From the NCBI GenBank assembly GCA_026389415.1, contig JAPLHX010000207.1:1-10868 (forward strand): 10,868 nt of DNA. The letters run 5' to 3'. A program made the position numbers and the translations under genes. A model generated the notes under the pieces. It was given only the letters and a program-made list of their open reading frames with translations, was not told the DNA's origin and did no database searches. The first letter of the stretch is position 1, and each line of letters opens with the position of its first letter. Shown here in pieces: positions 1-8,086 of this stretch. Source of the stretch: Coprothermobacterota bacterium. GTDB lineage: Bacteria; Caldisericota; JANLFM01.

Positions 1-31
1 TATTTAGCCACAAAGATGAGAAAAACGCAAG

Positions 32-931
32 CTATGTCAGCGGAACGATTCTTGGTTCAAAACCGAGCCGCGCAAGCAGACTAATCGACTCCTCAGCGGT
101 GATCTGATCAGCGTTTTTCTTTAGCAAGCACACCAGAATTCCTTCGATCACATTTGTCCCAAACGAGCGTCCCTGCATTTCGGGTGTTGTTGTAATCAAG
201 GTGCGTATTCCCCTCTGCTTCAACCAATCGATATCGCTTTCCGTGACTGTATTGGTTAACACGACTTTGCCTTCCATATCCGGAGGCATATACCGGGCAA
301 TATAATGGAAATCCCCAGCAATCAAATCAGCCCAATGCCAAGTGGATAGGTATTTCGGCGTGTTCTGCTCTTGCTTTTTCCCCGTCGGATAGAGCCAAGA
401 GAATGGCAACCGGCAAATGATGGGCAGAAGAATACGAGCAAGTCTCCGTACAGAAGAGAGCCGGTGCAGTGGAATGTTCAATCCCAAGCCAAAGAGAAAA
501 TCACCGTACAGGACATCCACGCCAGATTCGTCAAAACCTTGCCCCATACCGTAACGATCTACTGCACTAATCATTAAAACCTTCATTCCGGTTCGCAAGA
601 TTTCTTGTTTAGTGATTTTCTTCACTGTCTGGTATTCCAACACGACCTTCAGCTTTGAACCATCAGCAATGGGCGTATCTCGAACTCCGCGAACCATGTT
701 CCAAGCATCGCGTACTGGATAACGACGCTTTCCCAAGTAGAAGTAAAGGTCGGTTCCACCCATACAGAGCACATCCACCTGTCCGTCCAGCTCTAAGAAT
801 TTCTTGTGTGCTTTTTGCATGTCACCATCGGTGCCGACCCGTTCTACAATGAAAGTTTCTCCGTCTAATTGGATTTCTGCTCGATGGTCCCGCTTTGAAG
901 ACCCTAGCGAAATGCTCACCACTCGTTTCAT
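32..931 (-). CDS. Conserved protein of unknown function (family often labelled quinate 5-dehydrogenase)
   Basis: This 299-residue soluble-looking protein is the last gene of the leftward series in the window. It begins MKRVVSISLGSSKRDHR and carries several conserved-looking blocks: VERVGTDGD (about 30-38), MGGTDLYFYLGKRRYPVRDA (about 57-76), KVLMISAVDRYGMG (about 117-130), RLPFSWLYPTGKKQ (about 174-187), HWADLIAGDFHYI (about 198-210) and TTTPEMQGRSFGTNVIE (about 248-264). From memory, relatives occur in Clostridia and Chloroflexi and are sometimes annotated as quinate 5-dehydrogenase. I see no convincing glycine-rich Rossmann NAD-binding motif, so I would not adopt that name. Its ATG overlaps the stop of the upstream dihydrouridine synthase gene (ATGA), with GGAGG about 13 bases before the start, so it is probably translated with that gene. 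The gene call is secure; the function is unknown. Confidence 0.9.
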   Translation of the reverse strand: MKRVVSISLGSSKRDHRAEIQLDGETFIVERVGTDGDMQKAHKKFLELDGQVDVLCMGGTDLYFYLGKRRYPVRDAWNMVRGVRDTPIADGSKLKVVLEYQTVKKITKQEILRTGMKVLMISAVDRYGMGQGFDESGVDVLYGDFLFGLGLNIPLHRLSSVRRLARILLPIICRLPFSWLYPTGKKQEQNTPKYLSTWHWADLIAGDFHYIARYMPPDMEGKVVLTNTVTESDIDWLKQRGIRTLITTTPEMQGRSFGTNVIEGILVCLLKKNADQITAEESISLLARLGFEPRIVPLT

Positions 932-1884
932 TCTCTTTCTCTTTCCTCCATTTGCTCAAAATAGCCTTGAATCAAATTATTCGCAGTCTCCCAATTTCCC
1001 AGACATGCGGCTGCCCTGCGAAACTTTGTTGCATTTGGCATTCCCTTTACAAACGCTTGAATATGACGATTGGAATAGGGTGTCCATCGATCGGGCACCT
1101 TTAGCAGCAGTGTAAGGTATCGTAGCACGGCTCGTTTGCGGTCGTCCGTCTTAACCAAGGGTCTTCGACCACTTTCGTCCCCTTCTAGGCACTGCCGGAA
1201 CACCCAGGGACGACCGATGGCGCCCCTGCCGATCAATATGCCGTCGCATTCCGTGTCATGCAGGATCTGATGATAACTTGCAGAATCTATCACATCCCCC
1301 GAGGCAAGGACTGGTATGTTCAGCTGGCGTTTCAGTTGCTGAACCGCAGCCCAATCGGCTTTTCCACCATAACCTTGATTGACGGTGCGCGGATGCAAGG
1401 TGATGGCATCTGCACCAGCTTTCTCCACCAGGCGACCCAGTTGAAGATATGTTTTTTGTTCCTCCCAACCCAACCGCATTTTAACCGTCACGGGAAATTT
1501 TACGGTCCCACGAACTGCATCGACTACAGCCAATGCCCTTGGCAAATCTCGCATCAGATCTGCGCCTCCATGAGCGCGAATTACTGAGTAAGCTGGACAT
1601 CCTGCATTGATATCTATCCCATCGTATCCGGTTTGCTCCGCTAAGTATGCAGCCATGGCCATGGACTTTGGTTCAGCACCGAAGATCTGGGCGAACAGCG
1701 GATGTCCTGCGGGTTCGGCCAGCAGTCTTAGTGAACCGTGATCTCCTCTTACCAATCCTTCTGCAGAAATGAGTCCGGTCATTGCCCATTGGGCTCCATA
1801 CTCAAAGCATAGAGCTATGAATGCCGGATCATTGAAACCGGATAATGGTGCCAACCCGATCCGCGGTGGTAGGAATCGAATCAA
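928..1884 (-). CDS. dus: tRNA-dihydrouridine synthase (DusB-like)
   Basis: This FMN-dependent enzyme reduces specific uridines to dihydrouridine in the D-loop of tRNA. At 318 residues it has normal family length and reads as a TIM barrel followed by a helical domain. Family signatures visible are LAPLSGFNDPAF (11-22) at the first strand, NAGCP (93-97) with the catalytic cysteine C96, VTVKMRLGW (132-140) with the FMN/substrate lysine, LHPRTVNQGYGGKADW (163-178), PVLASGDV (191-198) and GILIGRGAIGRPWVF (215-229) at the phosphate-binding end. The block after the catalytic Cys (AYSVIRAHGGADL) differs somewhat from the usual GCPxxKVxxxGxGAxLM. The best start is TTG at 1882-1884, because the family N-terminus leaves no later option; its bases overlap the coaX stop (TTGA). 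The Shine-Dalgarno is weak, which fits translation by coupling from coaX. The exact subfamily and target uridine cannot be read from the sequence. Confidence 0.95.
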   Translation of the reverse strand: MIRFLPPRIGLAPLSGFNDPAFIALCFEYGAQWAMTGLISAEGLVRGDHGSLRLLAEPAGHPLFAQIFGAEPKSMAMAAYLAEQTGYDGIDINAGCPAYSVIRAHGGADLMRDLPRALAVVDAVRGTVKFPVTVKMRLGWEEQKTYLQLGRLVEKAGADAITLHPRTVNQGYGGKADWAAVQQLKRQLNIPVLASGDVIDSASYHQILHDTECDGILIGRGAIGRPWVFRQCLEGDESGRRPLVKTDDRKRAVLRYLTLLLKVPDRWTPYSNRHIQAFVKGMPNATKFRRAAACLGNWETANNLIQGYFEQMEERERE

Positions 1885-2654
1885 TTTTTTTTCAGATTCC
1901 GTTCGAAGACAATTCGTAAACCATCCAGAGTAAGCTGCGGGTCCACCTGATCGATTTGGTGGATGTGACGCGAAATCAGCACGGAGAGGCCTCCGGTAGC
2001 GATCACGGGTGGAGTGCCGCCGACCTCCTCTTTCATCCGAGAAATGATTTCGTTGGTTAGTCCAATGAAACCAAAGAATACACCAGCCTGCATGGATTGT
2101 ACGGTGTTTTTTCCGATAACCCGCGCAGCTTCTACGATTTCGACTCGCGGCAATTTGGCGGTCTGTAAAAACAACCCTTGCAAAGACATCTTGATGCCGG
2201 AGGCGATGGCGCCACCCAAGTATTCCCCCTTTTTTGATACTGCACTGAAAGTCGTTGCTGTGCCAAAATCAACGACCAGCACGGGGGTTCCGTATTTTTC
2301 CTGCGCGGCTACAGCGTTTACTATTAAATCGGCACCGAGTTCCTTGGGGTTGTCGATCAATATGGGCATCCCGGTCCGAGATCCTGGGCCCACAACTAAC
2401 GGATCTAAATTCAAGTACCTTTCACAGAAGCGAGTGAAGGGATAAATCAGGGGGGGAACTACGCTAGCTATGGCTACTTCTTTGATGCAACCCAACTCCT
2501 GACCGTGTATTGCCATCAAACTGCGAATTTGCATGGCCAGCTCGTCTGCCGTAGCTTCAGCATTCGTGTGCAAGCGCCAAGATGAGAATAATTCCCGTCC
2601 CTGATAGAGTCCTAGGACGATGTTGCTATTGCCTACATCAACGGCTAAAAGCAT
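1881..2654 (-). CDS. coaX: Type III pantothenate kinase
   Basis: CoaX phosphorylates pantothenate with ATP, the first committed step of coenzyme A synthesis, in the cytoplasm. The 257-residue length is typical. The N-terminal DVGNSNIVLGLY (6-17) is the phosphate-binding motif of the ASKHA fold. The block ASVVPPL (63-69), the pantothenate-binding region VGPGSRTGMP (88-97) with GAD (107-109, D109 the likely catalytic aspartate), the second phosphate motif VVDFGTATTF (127-136) and IGKNTVQSMQAG (180-191) follow in family order. The residue after GAD is Leu, where many CoaX proteins have Arg (GADR). The ATG lies inside the 3' end of the upstream S-component gene, overlapping it by 17 bases, with AAAGGA a suitable distance before it. 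Placement directly after a vitamin-type ECF S component suggests that uptake and phosphorylation of pantothenate are coupled. Confidence 0.95.
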   Translation of the reverse strand: MLLAVDVGNSNIVLGLYQGRELFSSWRLHTNAEATADELAMQIRSLMAIHGQELGCIKEVAIASVVPPLIYPFTRFCERYLNLDPLVVGPGSRTGMPILIDNPKELGADLIVNAVAAQEKYGTPVLVVDFGTATTFSAVSKKGEYLGGAIASGIKMSLQGLFLQTAKLPRVEIVEAARVIGKNTVQSMQAGVFFGFIGLTNEIISRMKEEVGGTPPVIATGGLSVLISRHIHQIDQVDPQLTLDGLRIVFERNLKKN

Positions 2655-3319
2655 AATTGAGTTCCTTTCTCAGTCCAGCGACGAGCGGTGTGATCACAAC
2701 AATTGCCAGTCCTAGCTCCACGATTGGATTGAGAAGGATGATGGGAATAAGGGCCGGGCGCATTGCAATATCACCAAAAACGTAAATGATTCCAAGAACC
2801 CCCACTGTGTTCGTAAGCGTACCAGCCAGGGCAGCAAAGAGAGGTCCACCCCATGATGAACAGAACACTCGAGCCGAATAATAGCCTAGAATCCCTATAA
2901 CCAAGAGGGGAAGAAACACCCATAGAATTGAAGCAACTACATTTCCTCCACTGATAGAAACAATCGCTGTCTGCCACAGCAACCATATCCCCCCCGCAAG
3001 CAAAAGACCTAAATTGACCGCTGTAGAGGATCCAAGAGGAAATTGCCAGAATGAGACCAGTGAACGCACCTACGATCGGACCACCGAAGACACCGGCCAC
3101 GATTGCTGGGATGTGTAATGTGGTGGCAGCTCCTGCCAAATTCGGTACAGGGATCAGGCCAAGCGGCGTGAAAGCTAGTACTACTCCTGCGGCTCCACAA
3201 ATCCCTGCTATGGTAATTTGTCGCGTCGTGATTCTACGTTTGAATTGGGTCGGAGCCTCATCTTTACCTGGCGTTCTTACTGGTTCCGCCGGTGATGTTT
3301 GAGCGATTTTTCCGTTCAT
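2638..3319 (-). pseudogene. ECF transporter S component, frameshifted (possible pantothenate transporter PanT)
   Basis: Two overlapping leftward frames together make one membrane protein. Frame one starts at ATG 3319 with GGAGG five bases upstream; after a polar N-terminus of about 30 residues it gives membrane segments including ITIAGICGAAGVVLAFTPLG and IPAIVAGVFGGPIVGAFTGL, typical of vitamin ECF S components. The other frame supplies the rest, including LPLLVIGILGYYSA, LAGTLTNTVGVLGIIYVFG and a last helix near the stop at 2638. The switch is most simply placed at seven G on the coding strand (2989-2995): removing one G joins codon 110 to the second frame and gives about 226 residues. It may be a real mutation or a base-count error. 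S components bind the vitamin and work with a shared EcfT/EcfA module, which is not in this window. Pantothenate is inferred only from coaX next door. Confidence 0.75.
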
Positions 3320-3385
3320 AACGTCCTCCGTTCCGGTTCTATTTCGATACCGGACGATTTGAGAAATTGTAACAAGAAAATCGAG

Positions 3386-5485
3386 TCAGCGCCGAAATGT
3401 TAAAGGCGCATAGCGGAGAATCAGCCGTTTCTCACCTACCGTGGGGAAGAAAATTGTCAATATAGCGTCTTCTCCCTCCCCCTCCCAAGAGCGGATAACG
3501 CCTTCTCCCCAAGCTCGATGCCAGACCAAGCTTCCGCTATCGAACTCTTTCAATGATTTTTGGGACGGCTTTTCACCAAAAAAATCCGGCGGGATTTCAG
3601 TCAAGAAGGTGGAAGGAGTTTGAGCCGAACGCATGCCGAATGTCATCCGTTGCCGAGCCCAGCTGAAATAAACACGACTCTGAGCTCGCGTGATGGCGAC
3701 ATAGCACAATCGGCGTTCCTCATCCATTTCTTCCGGGCTCGCAGCGGAACGCCAGTGTGGGAAGATCCCTTCCTCCATCCCCACCAAGAATACAATCGGG
3801 AACTCCAGCCCCTTGGCAGAATGCACCGTCATCAACGTGACGACATCTTCTCGCTCCACCAAAGAGTCCAAGTCGGTGTAGAGAGCGATATGAGCCAAGA
3901 AATCTTCCAATTGACCGGATGAACCTTCCTGGGAGTATTGGGCGGCCAGGTTGATTAGTTCTTGCAGGTTTTCCAAACGGGTTTGCGCTTCAAGAGTGGC
4001 TTCCTTTTCCCAATAGTTGAGATAACCGGATTCCCCAAGCAGTCGTTTCAGCCAATCCGCGGCATTCAGCATTTCCCCTTCAAGTCGGAAACCGGCGGTC
4101 ATCGCGCGCAATTGCTCCAAGGAATTCCGGCCTTTGCCCTTCAAGCTCCCCTCTTCCGCTATTTGTTGAAGTCCTTCATACAATGGCAACCCGCGCTCAA
4201 ACGCTCGATCCACCGTTACCTGGCCGATACCTCCGATCCAAGCTAGAATCCGGCGCAATGAAACGGAGTCCAACGGGTTGACTATGAAACGAAGCAGGGC
4301 GATTGCGTCCTTGATTTCCCTCCGTTCGTAGAAACGAAGTCCACCCACCACCCGGTAGGGGATTCCCCGGGCCAGCAAGACTTCTTCGAACAGGCGCGAT
4401 TGGCTATTCATCCGGTAAAGGATGGCAGTGTCTCGGTAAGTTCGCCCTTCATCTGCCACGAGGCGATCGATTTCTCGCACGATAAAGTGCGCTTCTTCGG
4501 TTTCATTCGCTGTTTCGCATTGGACCAGGGGGGGTTGTTCGTCAGCTTTTTCCGTCCAAAGCCGCTTTTCCTTGCCCCTGCTGAGGTTGGCAATCACCTC
4601 GTTGGCTGCATCGAGAATTTTGGGTCCAGAGCGATAATTGCGCTCCAATCGGACGATTCGAACACCGGGAAAATCCTTTTCGAAATGGTCAAGTAAATAA
4701 CGAACATCCGCGCCGCGCCAGGAAAATATCGCCTGATAGTCATCTCCAACAACACACAGATTGTGATGCCCACCCGCCCACAGCTTGACAAGTTCGTATT
4801 GAGGGCGATTGATGTCCTGGAATTCGTCAACCAAAACATATTGAAAGCGGCTGCGATATTTCTGCTGCAAATCTGGGAAATCCGATAACAAGCGGACCAC
4901 CGCCAAGAGAAGATCGTCAAAATCGAAAGCATTGTTCTCTTTCAAGAGTGCCTGGTATTGTTCATACAAACGTGCGAACTGCTTTTCTTCCTTGGAATGA
5001 GCAAAGCGATTGAGGAAATCCGCTGGAGAAATCATCTCGTTCTTCAGATCGGATATTCGATCCAGAAATGAGGCAGGCTTTCCCCAAGTACTCCCCAATT
5101 CCATGCGTTTCAGAGCATCTTTTATCACCCGCTCTTGGTCTTCTTCGTCCATGATCGCGAAATCGGATTGAAAACCAATCCTGCCGCTTTCAGACCGCAG
5201 GATGCGCACGCAAGTAGCGTGGAATGTTCCTACCCACATCTCCTTAATTGAGCGAGAAAGGAGGGTTTCGATTCGATCTCGCATTTGGCGAGCTGCCTTG
5301 TTGGTAAACGTCACTGCCAGAATATGTGTCGAAGGGATCCCTTTGTTTTGAATCAAATACGCAATGCGATAGGCAATCACCCGAGTCTTACCCGAACCGG
5401 CTCCGGCTAAAATTAAAAGAGGCCCCTCAGTGGCGAAGACAGCCTCTTTCTGCTCTTCGTTCAAACTGGAATCCCAGTCAATCAC
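3386..5485 (-). CDS. pcrA: ATP-dependent DNA helicase, UvrD/PcrA family
   Basis: This superfamily 1A 3'-5' helicase acts in repair, replication restart and transcription-coupled repair. All helicase motifs are present over 699 residues: the Q-motif region LNEEQKEAV (8-16), Walker A GAGSGKT (28-34), motif Ia AVTFTNKAA (57-65), Walker B DEFQD (220-224), motif III GDDYQAIFSWRGAD (247-260), motif IV NYRS (283-286), motif V TVHSAKGLEFPIVF (553-566) and motif VI CYVAITRAQSRV (594-605). The last 50 residues (650-699, VWHRAWGEGVIRSWEGEGED onward) match the Tudor-like domain that in PcrA contacts RNA polymerase. The start is GTG at 5483-5485, since a stop lies two codons upstream. No good Shine-Dalgarno is present at normal distance; AGGA is about 16 bases away. 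It is probably the first gene of the leftward series, with a 66-base gap to the next. Confidence 0.96.
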   Translation of the reverse strand: MIDWDSSLNEEQKEAVFATEGPLLILAGAGSGKTRVIAYRIAYLIQNKGIPSTHILAVTFTNKAARQMRDRIETLLSRSIKEMWVGTFHATCVRILRSESGRIGFQSDFAIMDEEDQERVIKDALKRMELGSTWGKPASFLDRISDLKNEMISPADFLNRFAHSKEEKQFARLYEQYQALLKENNAFDFDDLLLAVVRLLSDFPDLQQKYRSRFQYVLVDEFQDINRPQYELVKLWAGGHHNLCVVGDDYQAIFSWRGADVRYLLDHFEKDFPGVRIVRLERNYRSGPKILDAANEVIANLSRGKEKRLWTEKADEQPPLVQCETANETEEAHFIVREIDRLVADEGRTYRDTAILYRMNSQSRLFEEVLLARGIPYRVVGGLRFYERREIKDAIALLRFIVNPLDSVSLRRILAWIGGIGQVTVDRAFERGLPLYEGLQQIAEEGSLKGKGRNSLEQLRAMTAGFRLEGEMLNAADWLKRLLGESGYLNYWEKEATLEAQTRLENLQELINLAAQYSQEGSSGQLEDFLAHIALYTDLDSLVEREDVVTLMTVHSAKGLEFPIVFLVGMEEGIFPHWRSAASPEEMDEERRLCYVAITRAQSRVYFSWARQRMTFGMRSAQTPSTFLTEIPPDFFGEKPSQKSLKEFDSGSLVWHRAWGEGVIRSWEGEGEDAILTIFFPTVGEKRLILRYAPLTFRR

Positions 5486-5534
5486 ATGTTAATTCTATCG
5501 GTCCTATAATAAAAGGGAAAGGGGCTCAACCTCT
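5486..5534. promoter_or_regulatory. Divergent intergenic region, candidate promoters
   Basis: These 49 bases separate the divergent helicase and M16 peptidase genes, so promoters for both series should lie here or run into the gene starts. A perfect TATAAT is at 5505-5510 on the plus strand, followed by AAAGGGG (5518-5524), a Shine-Dalgarno ten bases before the peptidase ATG. No good -35 hexamer lies 16-18 bases upstream of TATAAT. On the minus strand the same bases offer TATTAT, also without a clear -35. The assignment is tentative. Confidence 0.35.
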
Positions 5535-6806
5535 ATGGCTAAAGTTTCTGTTCTTCCTAATGGATTACGATTAATTACACGGCATAAGAAGGAAGCAGCA
5601 TCAGCCTCGCTAGCGATTTGGATTGGAGTAGGTTCTCGTTACGAGACCCGCAGTCAAAATGGCATTTATCATTTGGTCGAGCATTTGCTCTTCCAAGGAA
5701 CAAGCAAACGTCAATCGGCTAAAGAAATTTCGGAAGCGATTGAAGGTATCGGCGGAGTGCTTAATGCGTTTACCGGGCAAGAATGCACTTGCTATATTAC
5801 CAAGGTGCCAGCTTACCGCTTGGACCAGGCATTTGAAGTTCTCAGCGATCTTGTTTTAAACCCGCTCTTCCGCCTATGCGATTTCGAAAAAGAGCGGCGT
5901 GTGGTGGTCGAGGAGATAAAAATGCATCAAGACCAACCTGGCGATCGGGCTGAAATGGCTCTTTTCGAATTGCTGTTTCCTCGGCATCCATTGGGTGCGG
6001 ACATTGCCGGAAATAGCACAAGCCTGCGAAACATGGAGCTTGCTCGGGTGCAAGAAGCATGGCAGGCCAAATATGTTGCCAGAAATATGGTGGTATCGAT
6101 CACTGGAGCTATCGATAGTTCTGCAGTGGAAAAGAAAACGGAGCAATATTTCGATCGCTTGGTGGTCGGCCGTCGACCGCGGTACCGCGTTTTCAAGGAC
6201 AAGGGGCAAAATCGTTTTCGGGTAGAGCGAAAGGATACGGCCGAAACTCATGTCTGCCTCGGTGGAATCACTTTTGGCCGGTATCAAGAAGAGCGCTATG
6301 CCTTGGATATCTTAAATGCCGCCATCGGAGTCGGTGCATCCTCCCGCCTCTATCAGGAAATCCGTGATAAACGGGGCCTGGCTTATTTCGTCCACTCATC
6401 GCTGGATTTTTTCCAAGATACTGGCTGTCAGGTGATTGAAGCCAGTTGCGATCCTGATAACGTCCGGCAAGTCTTGGATTTAATATGGCAAGAGCTTGAT
6501 TCGATCCGGCGAAACGGAATTACATCACAGGAAATGGAGCGCGTGAAGGAATTCATCCGTGGCGGTTACCTGCTTCGCCTGGAAGATACGCTTTCCGAAG
6601 CACTTTGGCTGGGAGAGCGTCTTTTACTGGAGAATTGCGTCCCTTCCATGTCAGAGGAAGTGAAGAAATACGATCAGGTTCGTGACGAAGATGTCCAAGC
6701 CCTCGCAGATCGTCTGTTCCGCCTGGAGAATTTTTCTGGAGTGGTTGTGGGTCCTTTGAAGGATGAAAAATGTTGGGAAAGTTATCGCGCGCCGCTTTCT
6801 TCCTGA
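5535..6806 (+). CDS. M16 family zinc metallopeptidase (mitochondrial processing peptidase-like)
   Basis: This is a 423-residue single-chain M16B peptidase, the family of the bacterial YmxG/PqqL-like and mitochondrial processing peptidases, which cut unfolded peptides in a closed chamber. The inverted zinc motif HxxEH is intact as H46-LVE-H50 within NGIYHLVEHLLFQGT, and the third ligand is probably E126 in RRVVVEEIKMHQDQP. The C-terminal half carries RDKRGLAYFV, the usual RGLAY substrate-binding block. There is no signal peptide, so it is probably cytoplasmic. The ATG at 5535 follows AAAGGGG by ten bases. Its 3' end overlaps the NfeD gene by 37 bases, so the two are co-transcribed. In Bacillota such genes often sit elsewhere, and the link to a membrane-protease pair here is noteworthy. 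Substrate unknown. Confidence 0.94.
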   Translation: MAKVSVLPNGLRLITRHKKEAASASLAIWIGVGSRYETRSQNGIYHLVEHLLFQGTSKRQSAKEISEAIEGIGGVLNAFTGQECTCYITKVPAYRLDQAFEVLSDLVLNPLFRLCDFEKERRVVVEEIKMHQDQPGDRAEMALFELLFPRHPLGADIAGNSTSLRNMELARVQEAWQAKYVARNMVVSITGAIDSSAVEKKTEQYFDRLVVGRRPRYRVFKDKGQNRFRVERKDTAETHVCLGGITFGRYQEERYALDILNAAIGVGASSRLYQEIRDKRGLAYFVHSSLDFFQDTGCQVIEASCDPDNVRQVLDLIWQELDSIRRNGITSQEMERVKEFIRGGYLLRLEDTLSEALWLGERLLLENCVPSMSEEVKKYDQVRDEDVQALADRLFRLENFSGVVVGPLKDEKCWESYRAPLSS

Positions 6807-8086
6807 TTCCCCTATTCCTCCTGATTGGCTTGTACGCACCGGATACGCAAGCCCAGTCGGCGATGACTGTGATTTTAAAAGTCGATGGAAGTATCAATCC
6901 TGTCTCCTCGCGTTTTCTGAAGAACGGGATTGAGGCAGCCGGAATCGATACGCGGTTGATCGTGATTGAGTTAAATACTCCTGGGGGCAGCGATCGCTCG
7001 ATGCGAGAAATCATCCAAGCAATGCTCCTATCGCCAGTACCAGTTTGCGTTTTCGTTTACCCCCCGGGTTCTCGTGCCGCTTCCGCTGGAACCTATATCG
7101 CCTATGCTTCTGCTATCGCTGCAATGGCGCCTGGAACGAACATTGGAGCCGCTCATCCTGTCACATTGGGTGAACAAGCCGATGATGTGATGATGGAAAA
7201 AATCACGAATGACGCAGTGGCCCTGATCATTTCCTTAGCCGAGAAAACTGGGCGGAATGAGGTGTGGGCGGAACAGGCTGTGCGCCTAAGCGTCGCCATT
7301 TCAGCAGAACAAGCCAAATCCGAGAATGTGGTCGATGTACTTGCCAACGATTTACCCGACTTACTGAATCAGCTGGAAGGGGTGACCGTCCGCGTCGGGG
7401 AAACCTCCCTTGTTCTTCATGACCTCAGCGGATCGATCGAGGAACATTCGATGTCCTGGTGGGATCGATTCCTAGAGGAGATTTCTGACCCCAATATTGC
7501 CTATATTTTGCTTCTGATCGGAATCTATGCCTTGATTGCAGAAGTGTTTCATCCCACTGTGGTAGCCGGAGTTGTGGGGGCGATTGCTTTGTTGCTGGCA
7601 TTATTTGCTATGGAGGTGCTTTCGGTCAATCTCGTCGGGTTGCTGATGATACTCGTCGCTGTCATCCTGTTCATTCTGGAAATCAAAGTGCCAGGTTTTG
7701 GAATCCTGGGGGTTGGAGGAATTGTGGCGTTCGTACTGGGGTCCTTGATGCTTTTTGGACAATTCGGTTTTACTCCCAGTTTCAGTACAGGTTTGTCGCT
7801 TTGGATTATCGTTGTTGTTGCAATTCTGAGTTTGGTGTTTTTCTTCGTTGTGATCGCGGCTGCGCTTCGCGCTCGCAGCAGACCTAGTATACCGATGGAA
7901 ATGGACGCGCTGTTAGGTTCTATCGGGATTGCTCAGTCTGATCTGAATCCGAACGGGATGATCCAGGCACAAGGGAGTTATTGGCGTGCAAAATCGTTGT
8001 CCGGTAGAATCCAAACTGGTCAACGTGTGAAAGTAATCGACAAGAAAGGGATGGAACTACTCGTAAAAAAGGAGGAAGAAGCGTAA
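6770..8086 (+). CDS. nfeD: NfeD long-form membrane serine protease (ClpP class)
   Basis: This 438-residue protein has three parts: an N-terminal signal or anchor (about 8-29), a ClpP/SppA-like protease domain (about 30-215), several membrane segments (about 243-262, 263-285, 288-304, 309-330 and 343-366), and a C-terminal OB-fold NfeD domain (about 375-435). The catalytic pair, aligned from memory with the archaeal protease PH1510 (S97/K138), is S105 in AASAGTYI and K144 in MEKITNDA. The block NTPGG (69-73) is the oxyanion-hole region. The protease domain would face outside the membrane. The family works with slipins, and the next gene is a slipin, overlapping by one base (TAATG). The ATG at 6770 lies inside the M16 gene and follows GAAGGA by six bases. 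Function in membrane quality control is inferred. Confidence 0.95.
   Translation: MLGKLSRAAFFLIPLFLLIGLYAPDTQAQSAMTVILKVDGSINPVSSRFLKNGIEAAGIDTRLIVIELNTPGGSDRSMREIIQAMLLSPVPVCVFVYPPGSRAASAGTYIAYASAIAAMAPGTNIGAAHPVTLGEQADDVMMEKITNDAVALIISLAEKTGRNEVWAEQAVRLSVAISAEQAKSENVVDVLANDLPDLLNQLEGVTVRVGETSLVLHDLSGSIEEHSMSWWDRFLEEISDPNIAYILLLIGIYALIAEVFHPTVVAGVVGAIALLLALFAMEVLSVNLVGLLMILVAVILFILEIKVPGFGILGVGGIVAFVLGSLMLFGQFGFTPSFSTGLSLWIIVVVAILSLVFFFVVIAAALRARSRPSIPMEMDALLGSIGIAQSDLNPNGMIQAQGSYWRAKSLSGRIQTGQRVKVIDKKGMELLVKKEEEA

Noticed and set aside
2014..2445. Rightward 143-codon frame opposite coaX
   Set aside because: It is fully antisense to a secure coaX gene with all motifs, has no recognisable motifs of its own, and no convincing start signal.
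3332..3354. Short inverted repeat TCCGGT/ACCGGA upstream of the S-component start, considered as a riboswitch or terminator
   Set aside because: Only six base pairs with an 11-base loop, no T-run, and the 66-base gap is too short for a known vitamin riboswitch.
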